64,000 nt of DNA from Alphaproteobacteria bacterium (GTDB taxonomy: Bacteria > Pseudomonadota > Alphaproteobacteria > UBA8366 > GCA-2717185): contig WLWY01000003.1 in assembly GCA_012103325.1 (NCBI GenBank), positions 1 to 64,000 on the forward strand, written 5' to 3'. This document shows, in pieces, positions 18,701-26,866 of the stretch. The translations under genes were made by a program, and so were the position numbers. Under the pieces are notes generated by a model. That model made no database searches and had not been told where the DNA came from. It saw only the letters and a list, made by a program, of their open reading frames with translations. Within the stretch, counting starts at the first letter, position 1, and each line of letters opens with the position of its first letter.

Positions 18701-19821
18701 TCAGCAAGACCATTTACAAGAAGCTTAGTGAAGACATTGACAGGCTCGCTGAGTGCGCATTCATTTCACCATTCGATAAGCTTAGTTACTTTGTTAAGAC
18801 CCTATCTGAGGCAGGCCAAGCGGAGCTATGTACGTCGCTTCTTGAAGCAATGGCTAGAATAGCTGGTGACCACAAATCCAAAATACAGCAAGAAACGGCT
18901 ACCGGACTTCTTACCTTCCTGTATCAATTGCCGGCGGACAGATTGGATTTGGGGGTTTCTATATTAGCCCATCAAGTCGCAGCAGACTGGTCTCCTTTGA
19001 GAAGGCCAGATGACAAACACTGGGCTGGGGCCGCAAACCTCGCGATGTTCTATTTCCGTTTGGAAAGGGAAGACATTGCCGATGAAATCGTGGAAGGGCT
19101 GTTGACTCGCCAGTGTTCAGAGGATTTTGGGCGGCCAGCATACAGATTGACTGAATTTTCGCGGCTGCTTTCGATGATCCCTCAGAATTCCCCAAAAACA
19201 CCAAAGATGCATAGTTTGTTTGACAACCTCGGTGGAACCAAGTGGATTGATCAATGCGTAGGCTCCGTGAATAACTTTTCTTTGGCTGCTGCGTTGCTTC
19301 CTTTGGGCATGAGTCCAGTGAAATCTATTGTGCGACAAGTTTTGAAAGGACCGCGACTGATATCTAAGACTCGTGCTGAAATACAGAGTGGTCTTGAAAC
19401 AAAAGGTAACGAGTTGGCGATTGCCATGCGGTTGCTTGGCTGTGCGTCCTTGTGCGGAATCGCAATACCGAAGGGATTTGTTCTCTCCGCTGGAATTCCC
19501 GACGTAGTAGAGTTGCCTGTGTCAATCATACCGCATCGCGAGGAAGGGGTGATGGTTGAAGGCTGGCAATACAGTCTTTGGCTTGGGCTAAGAACATTTG
19601 TTTCGATTCGCGGATCTCCCATTGGTTTAGATAAGAGCGTGATCGAGTGGACATTGAAACTTTGGATTCAGAATTTGCAGGAGACGACTGATTCTCCCGA
19701 AACTCCGGCGCATTGTCTGAATCAGTCGATGGTACGCTGGCTGGAAGATTGTCTTGAGCAGAGAGTAAGCTGCTTGCTTCCCAGCCGTGAAAGGCTCGGA
19801 AATGTTGCTAAGAATATTTAG
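15784..19821 (+). CDS. Alpha/beta-hydrolase + P-loop NTPase + helical-repeat protein (STAND-like, candidate defence effector)
   Basis: A 1345-aa multidomain protein. Residues about 10-225 form a lipase-like alpha/beta-hydrolase: oxyanion motif HGLGGD at 17-22, nucleophile Ser89 in THSQGG, FGTPHLGS at 117-124, and a candidate His199 in KGHSDIV. An NTPase domain follows with Walker A GSGGVGKS (290-297) and a candidate Walker B LIVVDYA (335-341). The C-terminal half is helical and contains seven tandem units of 41-42 residues (about 737-1029), then a further unassigned region. This order of enzyme, NTPase switch and repeat sensor is that of STAND/NLR-like proteins, several of which act against phage in bacteria; defence here is inference. 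The gene is clearly AT-richer than its neighbours and lies alone between core genes, suggesting transfer. There is no signal peptide. No exact family is recognised. Confidence 0.7.
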   Translation: MKITQTDMPKALLVCIHGLGGDAQSTWGKFPEFLSNSKGFSETYDIDLFSYKTGKFGPVPSLTNVARELSEYLATEYPDRDRIEFLTHSQGGLIARRYICNVLKEGGPLKTTKLITFGTPHLGSILANPVKRLANAQVRDLAVDSDFVMLLGEDWHRANAHERVSVKYITAAQDWVVSRTSSLGADWSDGNITVPNKGHSDIVVPEKPDSAIVEIAYEFLLEPGGISRRFIEPDFRQPNLVIRKIKNAQRNRFFFGAEAVPFFARKTEMDVIAEFLDSATESLSWMLIFGSGGVGKSRLAHEICKLVASEWYAGFLDHRDLNRDWRNWQPLMPTLIVVDYAARTSQSFEDDPLVKMLADLSDRVGGQGLPLARPVRLLLLDRIPDVTWLTSLRLGGYNTNDTQFRPANTEGLHLQTIDDPVEIIEWILESQDTPAPRRETLSETLSRFDEQRRPLFALLLAETIIVEPDNWLTLDKEAAIEGILNREQFRFWRPLGSKPPEERVLALATVVRGLSAEATTSIEEVFLPKWDIDKHPKVFSEMTGHDSDQLVWPLEPDILGEYFVVKQFDGLSDSHKSLFMTYAWHNARYETSDFLLRTFADFDPELLPHSLLAPPIFDEVSFQWCRTLLTIQKYMPNQYATIQAKIRSFIEDSVVRWGFNTTSSYLFGTLRKLEINDEFRVLALDHLKRNCSELISLGAKQCLPGTVGFFLKSVKRDCDISVLESCHASLLASRDDLVEQALSNALDEFGSFQEIVWQQNEHLARTLYSKIDKDDERLAERAFETPLDKLGYFLRIAWRHDQKSLIQKLYSRFDSQVDRLAERALSSSLDAIGSLLEIAWQHDQKELVQKLYSRFDAQIDRLDERALSSSLDATGSLLKIAWQQDQKKMVQKLYSRFDAQIDRLAQRALSSSLDATGSLLKLAWQHDQKGLVENLYDRLEARVDLLMPLVSLDALDSAAVFLKRAEKHGRKGLSKTIYKKLSEDIDRLAECAFISPFDKLSYFVKTLSEAGQAELCTSLLEAMARIAGDHKSKIQQETATGLLTFLYQLPADRLDLGVSILAHQVAADWSPLRRPDDKHWAGAANLAMFYFRLEREDIADEIVEGLLTRQCSEDFGRPAYRLTEFSRLLSMIPQNSPKTPKMHSLFDNLGGTKWIDQCVGSVNNFSLAAALLPLGMSPVKSIVRQVLKGPRLISKTRAEIQSGLETKGNELAIAMRLLGCASLCGIAIPKGFVLSAGIPDVVELPVSIIPHREEGVMVEGWQYSLWLGLRTFVSIRGSPIGLDKSVIEWTLKLWIQNLQETTDSPETPAHCLNQSMVRWLEDCLEQRVSCLLPSRERLGNVAKNI
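17992..18870 (+). repeat. Seven tandem 123/126-bp coding repeats
   Basis: Units begin at 17992, 18115, 18241, 18367, 18493, 18619 and 18745. The first is 123 bp and the others are 126 bp, each coding for 41-42 residues of the pattern LAERALSSSLDA-GSLL-IAW, then QHDQK--VQKLYSRFDAQIDR. Units 3-5 are nearly identical in DNA, differing at a handful of positions. Units 1, 6 and 7 are diverged. That pattern indicates recent tandem duplication within an older array. Confidence 0.92.
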
Positions 19822-20430
19822 TGATCGCACCTGCCGGGGCTGAGCGAAGTTACTTTCTTGCTGTTCGTATATCTTTATCATTATTCAGTCAGTCCCCCGT
19901 ACGTGACGTGTTTGCAACGGAAATCACGAAGGTCAGCCCTCCGGCGCACGTCATATTTTCGCACAGGCTGTGATCAAAGGGCTGGCTCGATTTACGTGCC
20001 TTAAATTATTCTGACATGGGACGTCTCCATCGTTGATGATGATGGCGATTATGCAATAGCCTCGCCGCTCGCCCGATAGCATCTCAACAAGAACAAACCG
20101 CCTCGGTAGTTCGCATTACTCCGGCGAGCACATGCGTTACGCCCGCCGGCTGGCTGAACGGTGGTCCCAATTTGGTTGCGAGGTGATTTGAACCTGCTGT
20201 TTTCCTCACTTCATGCTTGCGCGGCCATTCTAAGTTAGACGGACCGATACGCCGACCGATATGACGGCTAAGGGTCAAAAGCAGAGCTGCGGCATTAAAC
20301 CGTAAATGTCTGCATCTTGGCCGACAGAGAAGTTCGCGCGTGGCCGGTGCGCATGCTCCCCCACACAAAAAAATCCGCCCGTTCGCACGGGCGGATTGTT
20401 AAGTTGGCAGACAATAATTCTTTGCTGGTG
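19822..20430. other. Gap between the hydrolase-NTPase gene and ctrA
   Basis: 609 bp with no gene I can support. It carries mixed-composition sequence with several short frames and no motif I recognise, and ends with the intrinsic terminator of ctrA. The first part is likely the right flank of the inserted gene. A 20-codon frame near 20130-20190 (RYARRLAERWSQFG) reads like protein but is too short to assign. Confidence 0.45.
20367..20397 (-). terminator. Intrinsic terminator of ctrA
   Basis: On the minus strand an 11-bp stem AATCCGCCCGT / ACGGGCGGATT with a 4-nt loop (GCGA) is followed by a run of seven T. It lies 34 bp after the ctrA stop. This is the clearest rho-independent terminator in the window. 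Confidence 0.92.
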
Positions 20431-21135
20431 TTAGGCGGCCGGTGCGCTGGTGGCCAGGTCTTCCGGGTCGCGCAGGACGTAGCCGCGGCCCCAGACCGTT
20501 TCGATGTAGTTTTCGTCGCCGGTCGCGGAAGACAGCTTCTTGCGCAGCTTGCAGACGAAGACGTCGATGATCTTGAGTTCCGGCTCGTCCATCCCACCGT
20601 AGAGGTGGTTGAGGAACATTTCCTTGGTCAGGGTCATGCCCTTGCGCAGGGAGAGCAGTTCCAGGATGCCGTATTCCTTGCCCGTCAGGTGGAGCGGCTT
20701 GCTGTCGACCTCGACGGTGCGGGCGTCGAGATTGACCTTCAGCTTGCCGGTTTCGATGACCGACTGCGCGTGGCCCTTCGAGCGGCGGATAATCGCGTTC
20801 ACCCGCGCGATCAGCTCCTGTTTGTGGAAAGGTTTCGTTAGGTAATCGTCGGCGCCGAAGCCGAGACCCTTAACCTTATTCTCCAGTTCACCGAGACCGG
20901 AGAGAATGAGGATCGGCGTTTCCACCCGCGCATCGCGGAGACGGCGCAGCACTTCATAGCCGTCGATGTCCGGCAGCATCAGGTCGAGGATGATGATGTC
21001 GTAATCGTAGATCTTACCGATTTCGAGCCCGTCTTCCCCCAATTCCGTACAGTCGACGACGAAGTTTTCCGTCTTCAACATGAGCTGTATGCTATCGGAG
21101 ATGGCCTTGTCGTCTTCGACTAGTAGAACTCGCAT
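20431..21135 (-). CDS. ctrA: Cell-cycle master regulator CtrA
   Basis: CtrA is the OmpR-type response regulator that binds TTAA-N7-TTAA sites and controls flagellar and cell-cycle genes in alphaproteobacteria. The receiver has the acidic pair at 8-9 (VEDDK), acceptor Asp51 ([12 protein letters not shown]) and Lys in YLTKPF. The winged-helix DNA-binding domain (about 125-228) contains the CtrA-characteristic stretch [20 protein letters not shown]. The 234-aa protein ends in Ala-Ala, as in CtrA proteins degraded by ClpXP. It has its own terminator. A CtrA-like half-site in the upstream region shared with fliI suggests autoregulation. Confidence 0.97.
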   Translation of the reverse strand: MRVLLVEDDKAISDSIQLMLKTENFVVDCTELGEDGLEIGKIYDYDIIILDLMLPDIDGYEVLRRLRDARVETPILILSGLGELENKVKGLGFGADDYLTKPFHKQELIARVNAIIRRSKGHAQSVIETGKLKVNLDARTVEVDSKPLHLTGKEYGILELLSLRKGMTLTKEMFLNHLYGGMDEPELKIIDVFVCKLRKKLSSATGDENYIETVWGRGYVLRDPEDLATSAPAA

Positions 21136-21205
21136 TTTTGCTTCCCCTCACGCTTTTGCGTTTTTTTCACAACAATAAGATATTAATATTTATGATCAGA
21201 AAAGG

Positions 21206-21220
21206 TTAACAAAAAGTTTC
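21206..21220 (-). promoter_or_regulatory. Candidate CtrA binding site between ctrA and fliI
   Basis: TTAA-CAAAAAG-TTTC on the plus strand; on the minus strand this reads GAAA-CTTTTTG-TTAACC. One half matches the CtrA consensus TTAA-N7-TTAAC exactly, including the trailing CC, and the other has one or two mismatches. It lies about 70 bp upstream of ctrA and 100 bp upstream of fliI, so it could serve either. Confidence 0.5.
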
Positions 21221-21318
21221 CATATACAGCTACATGAAATTTTACATAAAATTAAAGCATCACGACGAAGCTTACTTGATTTTGCTTCGCGACAATTTTG
21301 AGTTTTGATGTTTAGACC

Positions 21319-22646
<1,328 letters not shown>

Positions 22647-22650
<4 letters not shown>

Positions 22651-23066
22651 AAGGCATTGAAGCACTGATAAAGGTTCATTCCTTCGAGCTCGATGAAAAG
22701 CGGCGTTCGCTGAAGCAGATCGAGGAATTCCGGCAGCAGATAGAGGGTTCTCTGGAAAGTCTCGCGGACGAACTGAGCGATGAGCAGGCGGCGGCGCCGC
22801 AATCGGCGGAGGGTACCTTTGCCTATGGCGGGTTTGCACAAGCCGTCATAAAGCGCCGTACGGCGTTATTGGAGTCCTTGGCTTCGGTGACGCTGCAGGT
22901 TGAGGCGGCGCGCGACGCGGTGGCGGCATCCTTCGAGACGCTCAAAAAGTACGAAATCACCAAGGCCGGGCGGGACAGCGCCGCGCTTGCGGAAGCGCGG
23001 CGCCGCGAACGGATTTTGCTCGATGAACTAGGGCTGCACGCGTTTACGCGAAAAAAGTCAGCCTAA
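22647..23066 (+). CDS. fliJ: Flagellar export chaperone FliJ
   Basis: A 139-aa almost wholly helical, charged protein with coiled-coil pattern (SFELDEKRRSLKQIEEFR at the N terminus), as expected for FliJ, which inserts in the FliI hexamer and helps open the export gate through FlhA. Sequence conservation in this family is low, so the call leans on its 4-bp overlap with fliI and its length. It converges with the queF-like gene 7 bp after its stop. Confidence 0.85.
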
Positions 23067-23073
23067 CCTGCCC

Positions 23074-23493
23074 CTAAAAACGTTTCAGGCGCGCCAATAG
23101 CGCCGGATTGTCCCATTTCGGCTGCCGGTCCTCGATAAGCACGCGGTGGTCCGCTTGCCCTGCTGTCGTTCGCGCGGCAGCGATCTGTACCCAGCGTGGC
23201 ACGACTTCATTGTTGATATCGTCCAATATGGCGATGGCGAGGCTTTCCAGCGCTTCGTCCGCGACATCGCCGAAGGACGCCAGATATTCCATGAACGCCG
23301 CCGGCGGCAATATCTGCTTGTCCGGCACATAACGCACTGTTATACGTGTATTTTTATTATTTATTTCTCCCATCAGTAGATTAAGATAGTCCAAAGAAGT
23401 ACCGGTATTTAACCGGCTCTTCAGCAACCCCCGCCGCGTCGTTGCCGCCGTTTGCATCTCTTTGTTTTCGGCGCCGTTTTCATCTGCAGTCAT
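23074..23493 (-). CDS. QueF-like T-fold protein lacking catalytic residues, last gene of the flagellar operon
   Basis: A 139-aa protein with no annotated function that I can recall. Its centre, from RYVPDK through YLASF to VPRWVQI, aligns by eye and almost without gaps with the C-terminal half of NADPH-dependent preQ0 reductase QueF (YIPDK ... YLFSF ... DPKYIEV). The QueF catalytic Cys and Asp motif (CPxTxQPD) is missing, the protein has no cysteine at all, and the FHE motif is ADEA here. So it is probably a non-enzymatic relative of the T-fold. Its start overlaps the stop of the fliK-like gene by 4 bp, which ties it to the fliF operon. The relation to QueF is a reading of sequence, not a search result. 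Confidence 0.55.
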   Translation of the reverse strand: MTADENGAENKEMQTAATTRRGLLKSRLNTGTSLDYLNLLMGEINNKNTRITVRYVPDKQILPPAAFMEYLASFGDVADEALESLAIAILDDINNEVVPRWVQIAAARTTAGQADHRVLIEDRQPKWDNPALLARLKRF

Positions 23494-25079
23494 GCCAGCA
23501 CGCCTGCGTCGCTCGCCAGGCCGGAATCGCGAAGCGGCTGCAGCTCGAAGAACGCCTCCGTCCGAAACCCAACGCTGCCCTCTAGCCCCAGCGCCGACGT
23601 CGTATCGGCAAATATTTCAGTAATCGATTGCTTCATCTCTTGTTCGAGTTCCTTTTCCGTGCGGATGATCAAATCCAGCGCCTTGGGCCGCGCCAGGCCG
23701 TCGAATTGAAATTGCCCGAGCTTGGAAAACGCCACTTCGATGATGAAGCGTGTTTCCTTCGGTTCGTCTGCATCCTGCGCGCCGCCGCCATTGTCGCGGA
23801 TGAACAGGCGTATCTGCCGCAGTTGCTCGTCTGAGAGGACGGGAATGAGAAATAACCGCCAATCCTGTCCGGCCGGCTCGTTTGCGAAGCGCTGCATGAC
23901 GCCGAACTCTTCCGCCATGCGGCCCAGCAAGCCGTCGCGCTCGAGCAGGCGCATCGCGTCCGGTCCCAACCAGCCGCGCAAATCGCCCGCCCGTAAGGCG
24001 GCCAGAAAGAACAGCATCGCATTGGTCATCGGCGCGCCGGGCTGGGGAATGGCTTGGCTGATCGTATTTTGGGCGCCCGCTACGGTACCGCTACGTAGCG
24101 CGTCGTGCAGCGTTTCCCAGCGGTTCGCAAGCGTTAGCGCCCGTGGCTCGGCGCTGGGCTCCGCGCTGGGAAGTTGCCGGAACAGGCCTTCGAGGAGCAG
24201 GTTGCTGCCTGTCGGTAATGGCCTTGGAACCGCGAGCGACAGTTCCGCGACATTGGTCTGGACGATGGCCTGGCCTGAAGTGCTGGTGCTGGTGACCGTT
24301 CCAGTGAGGGAAGTGGTGCCCGGCGATGCCGGCGGGGCGGTCGTGCCGGGCCGGGCGATCGCCGCAATGCGTACGGTGAGACGGTCGCCCGGCAAGAGCG
24401 CCGTGGGGCCGGTTACGGTTGCGCTGGGGCGGCCTGCGGTCGCGGCGGGCCCGGTTGCGGGTGCGGTGGGGCCGCTTGCGGCTGTGATGTTTGCCTGCGG
24501 AGGAATGAGAGTGGTCCCACCCGGTGCCGTCGTCCGGATGACGATCGCGTTGACGACGCTGCCGCGAATGAGCGAATTGCTGTCCGATGCGCCCGCAGCG
24601 GCAGGCTGGGATGGCGCGGTCGCTGCCGCGTTGGCGTTAACGGATACGGCCGTTCTTAAAGGGGCGTCCGGGCCGGCTGCGCGGGATGGGGCGGCCGGAG
24701 AAGAGGGGCGCAGCGGTGCTGTTGCAGTCGCCTCTGGCTGCGGGGCGATCAGTATGGACGGTTGCGGTCCGCCGACTGCGACCTGAACGATAAGTCGCGC
24801 GCCCAACGCCGGCGCAAGGTTCGTCTGCACCGTAAGGGCCCCGGACCGTGTTTCGAGAAGGATCTGACCCGGGTTAGGACGGGCCGTGACGATCCCATCG
24901 ATTTGCTGCCCGACGATCAAGGCGCTCAAGCCCGGTGGCAGTTGCACGATCGTCCCGGTCGCGGCGTTTGCTGTCGACAACACCAGCTGTGGCGTTGGTG
25001 CCACGGCTGCTTGTTGGGAAGTTGTAGTAACCGGTGGCGCCGGCGGCGCATTCGAAGGCGGCGGGACCGCCTCGCTCAT
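23490..25079 (-). CDS. FliK-like protein of the flagellar operon
   Basis: A 529-aa protein with a very Pro/Ala/Thr-rich, low-complexity first two thirds and a compact C-terminal domain of about 150 residues. The C-terminal part (FSKLGQFQFDGLARPKALDLIIRT) resembles the hook-length control domain of FliK, with the LG-----L pattern. It would be an exported ruler-like or regulatory protein, but this is inferred. A second, better FliK candidate lies at 37785-38648. Overlaps of 4 bp with flhG upstream and with the queF-like gene downstream show that it belongs to the fliF operon. Confidence 0.6.
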   Translation of the reverse strand: MSEAVPPPSNAPPAPPVTTTSQQAAVAPTPQLVLSTANAATGTIVQLPPGLSALIVGQQIDGIVTARPNPGQILLETRSGALTVQTNLAPALGARLIVQVAVGGPQPSILIAPQPEATATAPLRPSSPAAPSRAAGPDAPLRTAVSVNANAAATAPSQPAAAGASDSNSLIRGSVVNAIVIRTTAPGGTTLIPPQANITAASGPTAPATGPAATAGRPSATVTGPTALLPGDRLTVRIAAIARPGTTAPPASPGTTSLTGTVTSTSTSGQAIVQTNVAELSLAVPRPLPTGSNLLLEGLFRQLPSAEPSAEPRALTLANRWETLHDALRSGTVAGAQNTISQAIPQPGAPMTNAMLFFLAALRAGDLRGWLGPDAMRLLERDGLLGRMAEEFGVMQRFANEPAGQDWRLFLIPVLSDEQLRQIRLFIRDNGGGAQDADEPKETRFIIEVAFSKLGQFQFDGLARPKALDLIIRTEKELEQEMKQSITEIFADTTSALGLEGSVGFRTEAFFELQPLRDSGLASDAGVLA

Positions 25080-25864
25080 GCCTCCCGCTTGAGCCGCTCC
25101 GCCACGGCTTCGACATCGTGCGCGGCATCCGACGTTGGATGCCGCGTCAGGAGGGCCATCTGGTGGCGGATGCTTTCGCGGACCTTATTGTCGCGCCGCA
25201 CGATTCCTGCGAGAGGCGGTTCCTTGCCGAGGAAGTTGTGACAGGCTTTATGCAGAGTGTCGTAAGTCTCGCGGCCACTGTTCGACGAATCGGCCATGTT
25301 GACGACGATGCGCAGATCGGCATCCGGATGATCTGCAACGGTTAGCTTAATGAAGGCATAGGCGTCGGTAAGCGAGGTCGGTTCGTCCGTCGTCACGACA
25401 AGAATCGTGCCAGCCGCGGCCGCGAGCGTCTGCACTGTCCGATCGACGCCGGCACTCAGATCGAGCACGACCCGGTCGTATTTGCCCGCCAGGCGCATCA
25501 GGCTGTCCCGCAAGGTTACGAGGCGCTGCGTCGGAAGCATGGCGAGATTGCCGGCCCCAGATCGGCCCGCCAGGATGTCAAAATGTCCGTCGGGAGAGTG
25601 GCTGATCGCTTGCGGCAAGGTCAGCTTACCTGCGATCACGCCGGCCAGGTCCTGCTCCGGCATGAGGCCTAATTGGATATCGACATTCGCCAACCCGAGG
25701 TCGCCATCGAATAGCAACGTGCGTGCGCCCGCCTGTCCCAGCGCCTGGCTCAGCGTAATAGCGAACCAGGTTTTACCGACGCCGCCCTTACCGGACGCAA
25801 CAGCGGTAATCTTTCGCCGTACGGCAGGATCCGGTCTGTCTTCTGGGATTGGTCGAAGTGCCAT
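25076..25864 (-). CDS. flhG: Flagellar number regulator FlhG (FleN/MinD-like ATPase)
   Basis: A 262-aa ParA/MinD-family ATPase with the deviant Walker A motif ASGKGGVGKTW near residues 23-33 and the switch region LLFDGDLGLANVDI. FlhG works against FlhF to set flagellar number and position. It begins one base after the end of flhF, the usual gene pair. The downstream fliK-like gene overlaps its stop by 4 bp. No FleQ-type partner is present; FlbD fills that place here. Confidence 0.9.
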   Translation of the reverse strand: MALRPIPEDRPDPAVRRKITAVASGKGGVGKTWFAITLSQALGQAGARTLLFDGDLGLANVDIQLGLMPEQDLAGVIAGKLTLPQAISHSPDGHFDILAGRSGAGNLAMLPTQRLVTLRDSLMRLAGKYDRVVLDLSAGVDRTVQTLAAAAGTILVVTTDEPTSLTDAYAFIKLTVADHPDADLRIVVNMADSSNSGRETYDTLHKACHNFLGKEPPLAGIVRRDNKVRESIRHQMALLTRHPTSDAAHDVEAVAERLKREA

Positions 25865-26851
25865 CTAGTTTGATCCCGTTGCCTGTGCGTTGTTCGATTT
25901 TGTTGAAGCGGCATGTGCTGACTCTGGGAGCAAGAGTCGTGCCAGCGATACCGGATTAATGGTGCGCAGCCCTGCCGCGATGTCCGGCGTGACGCTGACA
26001 TCGCAAAACGGCAGTCCGCTGGCATCCGCAGCGGCGAGCATGCCGCCCAGGCGCCGAACCAGATCAAGCCTGGTGACGAGCAGACGTCTGGGTTTCATCG
26101 CCTGGAACGCCTGCGTCAATTCAGCCGCCTCGATAGAGTCGCCCCCTGCGGCTATGACGAGCACCAGCTCGACCTGCGCTGCCTCGACGAACTCGGTAAG
26201 CCGGCTCATATCCTCCGTCTTGTGCGGATTGACCCCCGTTGTATCGATTAACAACTGGGCATCGGGTTGCGCATTTTGTACCGCTTCGACGAACGTGACG
26301 GGGTCCGCGGCGCAGCGAACCTCCGCTTTCAATAGTCTGGCATAGGTTGTCAGCTGCTCGACTGCGCCGGCGCGCAGCGTATCGGTAGTAATGAAATTCA
26401 CCGGGTTGTTTTCGAGACGCGTTCGAACGGCGAGCTTCGCGATGCTCACCGTTTTACCGCAGCCGGGCGGGCCGACGAACATCAACGGTTTCGGGCCGCG
26501 CTTGTCGGGCAGGGGAACGAAAGCAAAGCTGTCGTCCAATGCGCCGGCGAGGGCCAGTGTCGGGTCGGCGATGCCGAGATGCGATGCGGCGGTCAGCAAT
26601 TTGTCGGCCAACGGCGTCGGCGTACCGTGGAGATCCAGCGCATCGCTCAACTGATCGATAACATCGAGCGGTTCTTTTTCACCGCCGACATCGATGTCGA
26701 TATCGTCATTATCCACCGCCGCCGTAATGCGCACGTCGCGGGCACGTTCGTCTTCGTGTGTCGCCACGATAATGGCGTCCGGTCCAAGCTGTCCGCGGAC
26801 AAGTCCCATGGCTTCTTCCATTGTCGGTGCATGAAATGTTTTTAGGCGCAT
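25865..26851 (-). CDS. flhF: Flagellar SRP-like GTPase FlhF
   Basis: FlhF is an SRP-type GTPase that recruits early flagellar parts to the pole. The 328-aa protein starts with the typical B domain (MRLKTFHAPTMEEAMG) and has G1 GPPGCGKTVSIAKLA, G3 LIDTTGVNP and G4-like TRLD. It is somewhat short compared with gammaproteobacterial FlhF because the linker between B and NG domains is reduced. It starts 15 bp after flhA and ends directly at flhG. Confidence 0.93.
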   Translation of the reverse strand: MRLKTFHAPTMEEAMGLVRGQLGPDAIIVATHEDERARDVRITAAVDNDDIDIDVGGEKEPLDVIDQLSDALDLHGTPTPLADKLLTAASHLGIADPTLALAGALDDSFAFVPLPDKRGPKPLMFVGPPGCGKTVSIAKLAVRTRLENNPVNFITTDTLRAGAVEQLTTYARLLKAEVRCAADPVTFVEAVQNAQPDAQLLIDTTGVNPHKTEDMSRLTEFVEAAQVELVLVIAAGGDSIEAAELTQAFQAMKPRRLLVTRLDLVRRLGGMLAAADASGLPFCDVSVTPDIAAGLRTINPVSLARLLLPESAHAASTKSNNAQATGSN

Positions 26852-26866
26852 GAGGCGGGCCGAGTA

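Noticed and set aside
17992..18870. Regular repeats that could suggest a CRISPR array
   Set aside because: The units are 126 bp, directly adjacent without spacers, in frame and part of a protein.
20127..20190. Short peptide frame ending RLAERWSQFGCEVI
   Set aside because: Too short to assign, no start context and no neighbouring gene to which it belongs.
15473..20430. Prophage or integrative element around the large hydrolase-NTPase gene
   Set aside because: No integrase, phage structural gene, tRNA or attachment repeat could be seen.
23074..23493. A functional preQ0 reductase QueF
   Set aside because: There is no cysteine in the protein and the catalytic motifs are missing.
23722..24786. 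Rightward open frame (354 codons) opposite the fliK-like gene
   Set aside because: Its translation is low-complexity Ala/Arg/Ser and mirrors the Pro/Thr-rich gene; overlap-coupled neighbours support the minus-strand gene.
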